Source: Planctomycetaceae bacterium UBA969 (GTDB lineage Bacteria; Planctomycetota; Planctomycetia; Gemmatales; Gemmataceae). Taken from it: a DNA stretch of 8,359 bases. How positions within the stretch are numbered: position 1 is the stretch's first letter; each line of letters begins with the position of its first letter. A model generated the notes under the pieces. That model was given only the letters and a program-made list of their open reading frames with translations, was not told the origin of the DNA and did no database searches. Shown here one piece after another: positions 1-6,261 of this stretch. Location: positions 1-8,359 of the forward strand of contig DBCB01000129.1 in the NCBI GenBank assembly GCA_002303765.1, read 5' to 3'. A program made the translations under genes and the position numbers.

Positions 1-21
1 ATGTTATACTCCCTAAAATTA

Positions 22-372
22 TTATTTAAGCTTTTTCACAATATTATTTAGCTGATTGAGATCTCTATTGATATTGCTAGCGGCAGGACCAAACGCCTTG
101 TCAAGTATCCTTTGAGCTTCTCTTATTTTTTTTACTGCAGCCGCCTTAGCTGCTTTGCCTTTGGAAGCTCCAGACTTTTTTCCTTTTGACTTTGATTTCT
201 TTTTACCAGACTTGCTTTTAGCGCTAGATGATTTTGCACCTTGACTTTTAGCTGCTGGTTTTGCTTGAGCAGCATTTAGATTTGGTTTTAATGCCTCTAA
301 AGAATCTTGAGGGATCAATAATCCTAAAAACAAAGCCCCAAATACCAACCCGGTAACAATTCGCTTAATCAT
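22..372 (-). CDS. Small secreted lysine/alanine/serine-rich basic protein, function unknown
   Basis: This encodes 116 residues. I chose the ATG at 372 because AAGGA lies 7 nt upstream and the protein then opens with a classic signal peptide or membrane anchor: MIKR followed by a hydrophobic stretch at about residues 5-20. An ATG at 441 is also in frame, but it would bury this signal behind 23 polar residues. Residues 35-82 are low complexity, almost only Lys, Ser, Ala and Gly, with repeated KSK/KKK/KGK clusters. This makes the exported part strongly basic. The C-terminal 35 residues look like an amphipathic helix (KIREAQRILDKAF, then NRDLNQLNNIVKKLK). I recognise no family. The lysine-rich middle resembles histone H1 or polyanion-binding tails in composition only. 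Binding of nucleic acid, anionic polysaccharide or the envelope is inference. It is divergent from the sigma-factor gene and may share its control region. Confidence 0.7.
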   Translation of the reverse strand: MIKRIVTGLVFGALFLGLLIPQDSLEALKPNLNAAQAKPAAKSQGAKSSSAKSKSGKKKSKSKGKKSGASKGKAAKAAAVKKIREAQRILDKAFGPAASNINRDLNQLNNIVKKLK

Positions 373-404
373 GGCACTATCCTTTAAAAGGTAAATTTTA
401 CTCC

Positions 405-434
405 TATATATAAATGCGGATAAATCTTTATCAG
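405..434 (-). promoter_or_regulatory. Possible promoter of the lysine-rich protein gene
   Basis: On the minus strand, a CTGATA (-35-like, 429-434) lies 16 nt before TATATA (407-412). A second TATATA register is at 405-410. Transcription from here would give a leader of roughly 30 nt containing the AAGGA ribosome site. The -35 match is poor and the region is AT-rich, so chance is a real possibility. Confidence 0.2.
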
Positions 435-530
435 AGGCCAAGATTTTATAAAAACTAAAGAAACCCTCATCCTTAGCGGTCGTAAATCATTACCCTGTAA
501 CAGTTAATGAAACTTAAAAATGATGTTTAT

Positions 531-562
531 TAGTTGATATTATTTCAACTATGATTTATATT
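531..562 (+). promoter_or_regulatory. Candidate promoter with overlapping 7-bp dyad upstream of the sigma factor gene
   Basis: TTGATA (534-539) and TATATT (557-562) are separated by 17 nt, a good housekeeping-type promoter match. The start of transcription would fall about 20 nt before the sigma-factor ATG. The -35 box lies within a perfect inverted repeat, TAGTTGA (531-537) and TCAACTA (545-551), with 7 nt between the arms. A dyad at this position is a natural place for a dimeric repressor or activator. No regulator can be named. Confidence 0.35.
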
Positions 563-589
563 TATTAGAAGATTCTAATTGCCCAAACA

Positions 590-1180
590 ATGCTGGAATT
601 TATGCTCCCAAAAGCCAAGCCCGATGTCCCAAAGGATCTTCACACTTTGCAAAGCCCTTTGGATTGCTCCAATCTAATCCAGCAATCTAGCAGCAGCTTG
701 ATTCGCTTAACTCGTCGAATGTTTCATCGATTCCCAGCCATCCGCAGGTGGGAGCAAACTGATGATATTTTTCAGAACTCAATGATCAGGTTGCACCGGG
801 CACTACAATGCTGCAAGGTGGAATCACCAAGGCATTTCATAAATCTTGCAGCAGTTCAAATCCGCAGGGAACTAATTGACTTGGTGCGCAAGTATAAAGC
901 TGAAAGTAATTTTGCAGCAAACCATCATTCTGATTCACTGATTGTTCAAAATATTTGCGATAATAGTAAGCAAACTGAAGCGCTGGTAGATTTGGAAAAA
1001 TGGTCTGAATTTCATCTTCTAGTTGAGAGCCTTCCAGAAGAAGAAAAGGACGTGGTTGATTTGCTCTGGTATCAGGAACTCACCCAGGAAGATGCAGCCA
1101 AACTTTTGGATATCTCAGTTCGAACAGTAAAACGCAGATGGCAATCCGCCCGCATTAAACTTTACGAAGCCTTAGTATAA
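590..1180 (+). CDS. RNA polymerase sigma factor, sigma-70 family, ECF-type
   Basis: This protein of 196 residues should direct RNA polymerase to a specific promoter set. Residues about 31-103 form region 2, with the helix DDIFQNSMIRLHRAL (58-72) in the core-binding and -10 area and the end RRELIDLVRKYKAE (92-105). Residues about 136-194 form region 4, with SLPEEEKDVVDLLWYQ followed by the helix-turn-helix TQEDAAKLLDISVRTVKRRW (165-184) that reads the -35 box. There is no region 1 or 3 and no C-terminal extension, as expected for the ECF class. The start is uncertain. ATG 590 has no clear ribosome site, while the in-frame ATG at 602 is preceded by TGGA at 4 nt; either leaves both domains intact. 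No anti-sigma gene is adjacent. Regulation by Ser/Thr phosphorylation is known for some ECF groups and would fit the kinase nearby, but this is inference. Confidence 0.9.
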   Translation: MLEFMLPKAKPDVPKDLHTLQSPLDCSNLIQQSSSSLIRLTRRMFHRFPAIRRWEQTDDIFQNSMIRLHRALQCCKVESPRHFINLAAVQIRRELIDLVRKYKAESNFAANHHSDSLIVQNICDNSKQTEALVDLEKWSEFHLLVESLPEEEKDVVDLLWYQELTQEDAAKLLDISVRTVKRRWQSARIKLYEALV

Positions 1181-1217
1181 ACACTTCTTAGCCATGAAAA
1201 ATTTCTTCTTCTTTCCG

Positions 1218-2012
1218 TTAAACTAAACCTAGAATCCAACCTTCAATATCGGCTTGCTTTATTTCTGATGCGCTTAATTCAGGTTGAAAAAAGGCTGATA
1301 AATTGTCTGCCAAATCACTTTGCCTCATCCACCTCGCAATACAATAGGCATCATGCTGATGTGAACTAACACCTTCATTGGGATAATTCTTGTTGCATAA
1401 GGAAGGATAAACTTCTGCAATAACCGATTTCCCTAACGGCGGTTCCCAACCATCAAAAGGCCAGAAGTGTAATCTTTCCCCCAACTGCTGGCGTAAAAAT
1501 CGCAACCAGGGCAACCCTGTGTGAGTGGACTTTGCAACTGAACCCTGCACATCAAAATGAAAGACCGACTTTGCACCACAGCGCTGCTCTGCCAACCTGC
1601 GCCAACGGGAATTCCCCATGCGCGCACACCCATTCCCCTCGATGCCATTACGAATAAAATCAACTTTCATATGATCCAAATCAGTAGGCCAATGTTGTTG
1701 AAAATCATCTAAGAATTTATGCCAATCATGAGTGAGAGAATGTGTTTCAAAATAAGAAAGTGGAAATGAAAACCCATGATCGATTCCAATAAGGGTGCAA
1801 GGCCCTTCTTGAAGTTCACGGGCGAGAAATTCTGCAATTCCCTTGCGAGACCAATGCTTTTTCTTTAACGGCCCAGCTACGCTTTGCGTGGGTTTTATTT
1901 CGAAGGGAAGTCTCTTAAGGGTGGCTTCATAAACTTGCAAGCCAGGCAGATTATTCACAGGAGTTTGAGCCCCCGAATAATCAATTCCTAGGTAGCGTTC
2001 AAATTGAGGCAT
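1218..2012 (-). CDS. DUF429-like predicted RNase H-fold protein
   Basis: This protein of 264 residues carries acidic motifs spaced as in the DUF429 RNase H-like family. They are GIDYSGA near the N-terminus (D11), IGIDHGFSFP (D78), AEVYPSL (E200) and HDAYCIARW (D221). In the RNase H fold these Asp/Glu residues coordinate metal, so a nuclease or related phosphoryl-transfer activity is possible; no substrate is known to me for this branch. No signal peptide or membrane segment is seen, so it should be cytoplasmic. The ATG at 2012 has no strong Shine-Dalgarno sequence, but it sits directly before the first motif, which supports it. The gene converges with the sigma-factor gene with a 37-bp gap and no obvious hairpin terminator. 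It lies 62 bp downstream of the deaminase gene on the same strand and may be the last gene of that transcript. The family call rests on motif reading alone. Confidence 0.7.
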   Translation of the reverse strand: MPQFERYLGIDYSGAQTPVNNLPGLQVYEATLKRLPFEIKPTQSVAGPLKKKHWSRKGIAEFLARELQEGPCTLIGIDHGFSFPLSYFETHSLTHDWHKFLDDFQQHWPTDLDHMKVDFIRNGIEGNGCARMGNSRWRRLAEQRCGAKSVFHFDVQGSVAKSTHTGLPWLRFLRQQLGERLHFWPFDGWEPPLGKSVIAEVYPSLCNKNYPNEGVSSHQHDAYCIARWMRQSDLADNLSAFFQPELSASEIKQADIEGWILGLV

Positions 2013-2074
2013 AACAAATATAACCCGCTAAATATTTCTTAAGATCGGCATGGCCAAAGCTATAATTCATTACA

Positions 2075-2515
2075 TCACTGAAAAAGTGCGTTGCAATCTT
2101 TTTCCAAAACGCCACCTATCAGTTCACAATGCCAATGAGGACTACGGCGAACCACTTCATCGGCAAGAATATCAATCTGATGCCAACCGTTACTCTGTAA
2201 AAATCTTATCGAAGTACCAAACACCACCATGCCAATGCCTGCCCAAAGAATTGCAGCCTGACACATAGGGCAAGGCTCAGCCGTTGTGTACAAAACCAAC
2301 TTTGAATAATCAGCAGAATTGTGATGCAATGCAAGTTGGTTGATTGCATCAATTTCGCCATGCCAAGTTGGATTAATATTGGTTTTGTTCCAACCTTCAG
2401 CAAGGATCACTCTGGTATCACGATTTATGATCAAGGCACCAAAAGGAACATTGGGAACATTCAAAGCAAGTTCAATGGCCCGCCTCATAAAGAATTCATG
2501 ATCTAGATTATTCAT
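2075..2515 (-). CDS. Nucleoside/base deaminase of the zinc-dependent cytidine deaminase superfamily
   Basis: This protein of 146 residues has the full zinc and catalytic signature of the CDA superfamily. It reads WHGEIDAI (H52 as zinc ligand, E54 as proton shuttle) followed by EPCPMCQAAILWAG (C82 and C85 as zinc ligands). The N-terminal helix HEFFMRRAIELAL and strand PFGALIINRD are also typical. Members hydrolyse an amino group from guanine, cytosine, adenosine in tRNA or related compounds. The HGE form and the absence of the basic C-terminal RNA-binding tail of TadA argue for a free base or nucleoside substrate such as guanine or cytosine. I cannot decide which. It is cytoplasmic. The ATG at 2515 shares the sequence ATGA with the TGA stop of the upstream zinc-ribbon gene, and AGAAGG lies 4 nt before it. 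Translational coupling of the two genes is therefore likely. Confidence 0.9.
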   Translation of the reverse strand: MNNLDHEFFMRRAIELALNVPNVPFGALIINRDTRVILAEGWNKTNINPTWHGEIDAINQLALHHNSADYSKLVLYTTAEPCPMCQAAILWAGIGMVVFGTSIRFLQSNGWHQIDILADEVVRRSPHWHCELIGGVLEKDCNALFQ

Positions 2516-2685
2516 GAAGCCTTCTGATTAATGAGCACCCTGCAGGCAGGGCATGTATGAAAACGAGTGCCAGTACAACAAACGATATGTTCAAAGCACA
2601 TTTTCATTTCGCCACATTCCCAACACTTGGCGAGAACTTTTTCAGGTTGCTCATGCGGTGGCGAAGCATTCTCGAAAGTATCCAT
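2512..2685 (-). CDS. Small cysteine-rich zinc-ribbon-like protein
   Basis: This protein of 57 residues contains seven cysteines and two nearby histidines. They are C21-x2-C24, C30, H33, C36-C37, H43 and C45-x2-C48. The two CxxC knuckles about 21 residues apart resemble a zinc ribbon or treble-clef-like fold; the extra C30/C36/C37 could complete a second site. I do not recognise a named family. The ATG at 2685 was chosen because GGGAGAG stands 6 nt upstream. A longer in-frame version from 2805 would add 40 residues, including a hydrophobic stretch, but has less support. The stop overlaps the deaminase start by 4 bases (ATGA), so the two proteins are probably made together. A role in assisting or regulating the deaminase is only guilt by association. 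The short length and tight coupling make it easy to miss in automated annotation. Confidence 0.65.
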   Translation of the reverse strand: MDTFENASPPHEQPEKVLAKCWECGEMKMCFEHIVCCTGTRFHTCPACRVLINQKAS

Positions 2686-2691
2686 GAAAAT

Positions 2692-2698
2692 CTCTCCC
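2692..2698 (-). promoter_or_regulatory. Ribosome binding site deciding the start of the zinc-ribbon gene
   Basis: The minus strand reads GGGAGAG here, 6 nt before the ATG at 2685. It is among the strongest Shine-Dalgarno matches in the window and favours the 57-residue product over the longer in-frame reading that begins at 2805. Confidence 0.6.
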
Positions 2699-2859
2699 AA
2701 AAAAACAATTAAAACAACCCTAACAGCGACGAAGTTTCTCGTAGCAGATTCTTCTTTATTATAAGCAGCAAAACATCCATAAGGCCAATAAAGGAAAGAT
2801 CGCAATAATGTTGCAGCAATAATATCGAAAGTGAATAGCTGAAGAGTTGCATTCAGAGC

Positions 2860-4893
2860 TTAATTTGTTTTTGCAAGGCGAAAGCCAATCACAACATTAT
2901 GAAAATCAGGCGCGACATAATCACGGGTTGAGCTACGAAGTAAAAGACCATCAACAAAAAAAGAACCGCCTCGTAACACACGATCATGGCCATTCTTTAC
3001 CCCCATCGGATCTAACGATTTGCCCGCCGAATATGCACCATACCAATCAGAACAAAACTCCCAGACATTGCCATGCATATCGTACAAACCAAAGGCATTA
3101 GGCTTGTAACTACCGACTAGTTTTGTACCGCCCTTAACATTTTCATAATTAGCATCATCCTTCGTGATTTTATCACCAATGCTATACGCAGATTTGCCAC
3201 CAGATCGACATGCAAATTCCCATTCTGCTTCGGTAGGCAACCGATAATTACTTTCGGTCTTTGCATTTAACTTGCTGATAAAGTTCTGGCAATCAAGCCA
3301 AGAAATATTCGTGACAGGCAACTTCGCGCCCTTTGTTTGACTAGGATTCTCACCCATTACAACCTCCCATTGCTCTTGGGTAACTTCATACTTCCCAATG
3401 AAATACGGCCTAGAGAAAACAACCTGATGCTGGGCTTCATCACTCTTGTGGCCCGGTTCGGAAATAGGAGAACCCATCATAAATTTCCCCTGCGGAATTA
3501 ATATCATCGCAAGGTTAACACCTGTACCGAGATCTACGGTAGTTTCAACTTCCAAGCCTAAATTTTTGGCCAAGGCTTGTTGCGCTTCCTGCGCTTGGTT
3601 GTTGTCAAAAGGTGGTTCGAGAAAAGCTTCATGGGCATCGTTGGTATTGTTGAGATCACTTTTTACCAAAGTATTCTTAGTGATAAAAAGCATGACAAAA
3701 AGCAATCCAACAGCAACAACTAGGCCTGCACAAAATAAGACGATCTTCCAATTCGCAACTATCCCTACGCTCTTTTTTGGCTTTAAAGAATTGTCATCAA
3801 GATCAAGAAAATTTACGCCATTAACTTGGAATGGATTTAAAGCTGCGTCTTGATTAAAACGATTCTGGGCTTCAGATTCTTTTTCCAATGCTTCCAAATC
3901 TAAAATCAATTTCGTCATACTTTGATATCGATCTTCAACCTTCTTCGCAACCATCTTTGTATAAACATCATCAAGCTTTTGTGAAACCTCGGGGCGCATG
4001 AATTTTAAAGACGAAATCGGGGCCTGCCTATGTGCGATCAACTTCGAAAAAGCAGTTTTCTGCGGATACATCACCTTTGCAGTCAGCAGAAAATAAAAGC
4101 TTGCCCCCAAGCTATAAATATCAGTCCGGGCATCGACATTTTTTGTTGAAACTGTTTGTTCAGGCGACATGAAATCGGCAGACCCCATGATCGCAGTATT
4201 AGTGGTCAGCATAGATACTTTATCTTCGTTTTCCCCTGCTTGAATCTTTGCCAACCCCATATCAACTATTTTTAAAAGCCCTTGCGAATCCGCAATAAGG
4301 TTTGCAGGCTTTACATCTCTGTGTATCACCCCATTCGCATGAGCATGTTCAAGGGCCCTTGCAGCCTGAATGATATACGCAACGGCTTCGTTAACTGTAA
4401 GTTTCCCCTTCTCATTGATTAGTTCAAAAAGATCTTTGCCTTCAATTAGTTCCATCACCATGAAGAGCTGGTCATTGATACGCCCAGAATCCAGCACCGC
4501 AATAATATTGGGGTGAACCAACTTTTCTGAAGCTTTTACCTCCCTTTCAAACCGCTTAATAGATTCCGTATCGAACTTCCCTTGAGGAAGAATTACTTTG
4601 ATTGCGACTAATTTAGCAACCTCTGGGTGGTACGCTTTATACACCTGCCCCATACCACCTGCGCCAAGTTTTTCTTGAATGATGTATTTGCCAAAAGCTA
4701 GACTGTCGCCTTTACCAGCAATTAATTGTTCTACCTGAAATTTGGTCAGTAGCTTGGATCCGATTAAATCCTGGATAAAAGATTCAACATTTTGATGGCG
4801 AGTTTTTTTTTCTTCGACAGCATTTAAATTTTGTTCTGTTAATATTCCAGAATCATTCAATCGTTGCAGAAATGTTTCGAAATCAACTGCCAT
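2860..4893 (-). CDS. Membrane Ser/Thr protein kinase fused to an extracytoplasmic SUMF1/FGE-like domain
   Basis: This protein has 677 residues in four parts. Residues 1-66 are a helical planctomycete-type N-terminal region (SGILTEQNL, SKLLTKFQVEQL). Residues about 70-335 are a Hanks-type kinase. It has the glycine loop GAGGMGQV (77-84), K99 in VAIK, an alpha-C glutamate near E117, HRDVKPAN (191-198) and D211 in DMG in place of DFG. SPE at 243-245 replaces APE. All catalytic residues are present, so it should be active. Residues 384-405 form one membrane helix preceded by KPKK, placing the kinase inside and the C-terminus outside. Residues about 450-677 are SUMF1-like (IPQGKFMMGSP, GKYEVTQEQWE, RLPTEAEWEFACR, FGLYDMHGNVWE, GFRLA). 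The two cysteines used by true formylglycine-generating enzymes are replaced by V647 and L652. It is therefore more likely a sensor or binding domain than an oxidase. The ATG at 4893 has only a weak ribosome site. The gene lies 62 bp downstream of its secreted paralog, probably in one operon. Confidence 0.93.
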   Translation of the reverse strand: MAVDFETFLQRLNDSGILTEQNLNAVEEKKTRHQNVESFIQDLIGSKLLTKFQVEQLIAGKGDSLAFGKYIIQEKLGAGGMGQVYKAYHPEVAKLVAIKVILPQGKFDTESIKRFEREVKASEKLVHPNIIAVLDSGRINDQLFMVMELIEGKDLFELINEKGKLTVNEAVAYIIQAARALEHAHANGVIHRDVKPANLIADSQGLLKIVDMGLAKIQAGENEDKVSMLTTNTAIMGSADFMSPEQTVSTKNVDARTDIYSLGASFYFLLTAKVMYPQKTAFSKLIAHRQAPISSLKFMRPEVSQKLDDVYTKMVAKKVEDRYQSMTKLILDLEALEKESEAQNRFNQDAALNPFQVNGVNFLDLDDNSLKPKKSVGIVANWKIVLFCAGLVVAVGLLFVMLFITKNTLVKSDLNNTNDAHEAFLEPPFDNNQAQEAQQALAKNLGLEVETTVDLGTGVNLAMILIPQGKFMMGSPISEPGHKSDEAQHQVVFSRPYFIGKYEVTQEQWEVVMGENPSQTKGAKLPVTNISWLDCQNFISKLNAKTESNYRLPTEAEWEFACRSGGKSAYSIGDKITKDDANYENVKGGTKLVGSYKPNAFGLYDMHGNVWEFCSDWYGAYSAGKSLDPMGVKNGHDRVLRGGSFFVDGLLLRSSTRDYVAPDFHNVVIGFRLAKTN
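3059..3102. repeat. 44-bp exact repeat, copy in the kinase gene
   Basis: This stretch is identical base for base to 5161-5204. It encodes the SUMF1 core NAFGLYDMHGNVWE (residues 599-612 of the kinase). Sequence on either side differs at many third codon positions, so the identity is sharper than protein constraint alone would give. Confidence 0.9.
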
Positions 4894-4899
4894 TATTTT

Positions 4900-4946
4900 T
4901 CATCTTTTGTAAGGATTAAAAATTATCGAACTATTTTAAAAGATGA
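4900..4946 (-). repeat. Inverted repeat spanning the leader of the kinase gene
   Basis: TCATCTTTT (4900-4908) and AAAAGATGA (4938-4946) are perfect 9-bp inverted arms separated by 29 nt. They lie in the gap between the secreted SUMF1-like gene and the kinase gene. In the minus-strand transcript the downstream arm ends only 6 nt before the kinase ATG and covers its weak ribosome site. Pairing could limit kinase translation or form a weak processing site. The arms are AT-rich, so stability would be modest. Confidence 0.35.
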
Positions 4947-4955
4947 TAACAGCAA

Positions 4956-5735
4956 TTAATTTGTCTTTGCCAAACGAAAACCAATACCAATAGTCCGATT
5001 AGAAGGCGCATTGAAATATCCCCGATAAGAAGACCGAATATTCGAAACATAAAAATAGTTAAACGAACCGCCCCTTAAAACACGTCGAATGCCGCCTTTT
5101 GGTCCTACTGGATCTGATAATGGGCCTTCAGGGTAATTTGCAAACCAATCACTGCACCATTCCCAGACATTGCCATGCATATCGTACAAACCAAAGGCAT
5201 TAGGTTTGTAACTGCCTACTGGAACAGGTTGGCCTATTTTTGAATCCTCATAATTAGCATCTTTGCTTGTGATAGATTCACCAAAGGAAGTTGCAGTATT
5301 TGTACCCGCCCTGCATGCGTACTCCCATTCAGATTCAGTAGGCAACCGGTATCCGCCTTTAGTTTTAGAATTCAGCACCTTGATAAAATCCTGACATTCA
5401 TGCCAAGAGACATTTGTGACTGGTAATTTTGGCCCAACATTAACGCTAGGATTTTTACCCATCAGGGCTTCCCACTGTTCCTGCGTTACCTCGTATTTTC
5501 CAATCAAAAAACCTTTTGTAATGACAACATCATGCTCAACTTCATTTTTTTGTCGCCCTTTTTCAGTTTCAGGCGACCCCATCTTAAATTTACCAGCAGG
5601 AATAAAAACCATCTCTAGATTAATTCCCTTACCAAGATCTACAACTTCAACTTTTCTAGGCTTCACTTCCTGTGCCATTACAAAAACAGAAACAATAAAG
5701 CTGGCCATGATAGCCATTAAAAAAATATTCTTCAT
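4956..5735 (-). CDS. Secreted SUMF1/FGE-like domain protein, paralog of the kinase C-terminus
   Basis: This protein of 259 residues starts with a signal peptide, MKNIFLMAIM onward, hydrophobic to about residue 20 with a likely cut in VMA|QE. The rest is a single SUMF1-like domain: VVDLGKGINLEMVFIPAGKF, MGSP (52-55), GKYEVTQEQWEALMG, RLPTESEWEYACR, FGLYDMHGNVWEW and GFRLAKTN at the end. The last eight residues, GFRLAKTN, are identical to those of the neighbouring kinase. True formylglycine-generating enzymes carry two cysteines after GGSY; here these positions are Y227 and N232, so sulfatase activation is unlikely. The fold is C-type-lectin-like, and ligand binding is a fair guess. I chose the ATG at 5735, which has TGGA upstream. 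In-frame ATGs at 5747 and 5807 lack a ribosome site and would lengthen the signal region. It probably heads the operon containing the kinase, and both SUMF1 domains should meet outside the cytoplasmic membrane. Confidence 0.88.
   Translation of the reverse strand: MKNIFLMAIMASFIVSVFVMAQEVKPRKVEVVDLGKGINLEMVFIPAGKFKMGSPETEKGRQKNEVEHDVVITKGFLIGKYEVTQEQWEALMGKNPSVNVGPKLPVTNVSWHECQDFIKVLNSKTKGGYRLPTESEWEYACRAGTNTATSFGESITSKDANYEDSKIGQPVPVGSYKPNAFGLYDMHGNVWEWCSDWFANYPEGPLSDPVGPKGGIRRVLRGGSFNYFYVSNIRSSYRGYFNAPSNRTIGIGFRLAKTN
5161..5204. repeat. 44-bp exact repeat, copy in the secreted SUMF1-like gene
   Basis: This is the partner of 3059-3102 in the same orientation, encoding residues 179-192 (NAFGLYDMHGNVWE). 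The two copies are about 2.1 kb apart and could recombine, deleting most of the kinase gene and creating a hybrid. Confidence 0.9.
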
Positions 5736-5771
5736 TATTAATTCCATTAAAAGTAAAAACGTTATGAATTT

Positions 5772-5800
5772 ATGGTAAAACAATTTATTGGAACTGTCCA
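5772..5800 (-). promoter_or_regulatory. Candidate promoter for the SUMF1-kinase gene block
   Basis: On the minus strand TGGACA (5795-5800) and TACCAT (5772-5777) are 17 nt apart. Transcription would start near 5765, about 30 nt before the ATG at 5735. The -10 box matches only four of six consensus bases. A TTGACA also occurs further upstream on this strand (5836-5841) but has no acceptable -10 partner. Confidence 0.25.
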
Positions 5801-6056
5801 TCAGCAAAACACCGATCGAATTATCTACTTACATCTGTCAATAAAATATCGGCAAAACCACTTTGGAAAATCTAAACAGAATTGCGACCAGTAGAAATTG
5901 AACCCAACACATTTCAGTATAAACAACATTTTAATTTGTCACAGAACCGTAGAGAAGGTCTTTAAGATTTGCTATCCTATTAACAACTTTTTTAAGATGA
6001 TTTTCCAAACCAGCAATTAAGTATGACTGCGAAATCTGACTCAATTTTTGAATCTA

Positions 6057-6072
6057 AGATTAAATTTAATCT
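6057..6072. repeat. 16-bp perfect palindrome
   Basis: AGATTAAATTTAATCT is its own reverse complement with no central gap. It is about 320 bp upstream of the kinase-block start and 660 bp upstream of the surface-protein start. It could be a binding site for a dimeric regulator, though AT-rich palindromes of this size also arise by chance. Confidence 0.4.
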
Positions 6073-6230
6073 ATTTTCAGCTGCGAGATCCCAGATCTTT
6101 GGGTAATTTTTTGCTTGGATTAATTACCTGCTCAGTACCGCTTTTGAACTCCAACCCAGAGTGATAACCCTAAGAAATGAACTATCGAATTGTTAAATGA
6201 AATTAAAAACGAAAATTTTAACCGCACGAT

Positions 6231-6261
6231 GGGGCGTTTGGGCGCTTAAGGGCGTGTGGGG
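6231..6261 (+). other. G-quadruplex-forming motif
   Basis: Four G-runs (GGGG, GGG, GGG, GGGG) are separated by loops of 5, 7 and 5 nt, which satisfies the standard G3+N1-7 pattern. The first three runs are each followed by CG, giving three GGGCG units. The motif is isolated in AT-rich DNA about 470 bp upstream of the surface-protein start and on its coding strand. Confidence 0.6.

Noticed and set aside
2686..2805. 40-residue N-terminal extension of the zinc-ribbon protein with a hydrophobic stretch
   Set aside because: The strong GGGAGAG site lies directly before the internal ATG at 2685, and the extension has no comparable start signal.
3446..3853. 135-codon plus-strand open frame inside the kinase gene
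   Set aside because: It is antisense to the membrane segment and SUMF1 part of the kinase, with no domain or start signal of its own. The similar frame at 5416-5778 is rejected for the same reason.
4261..4263. DMG in place of DFG in the kinase, as a sign of a pseudokinase
   Set aside because: The metal-binding Asp, the HRD Asp, the VAIK Lys and the glycine loop are all present, and DMG is frequent among planctomycete kinases. It does not by itself indicate loss of activity.
6090..6109. Possible terminator: CCCA/TGGG stem followed by TAATTTTTT
   Set aside because: The stem is only 4 bp and no plus-strand gene ends upstream of it.
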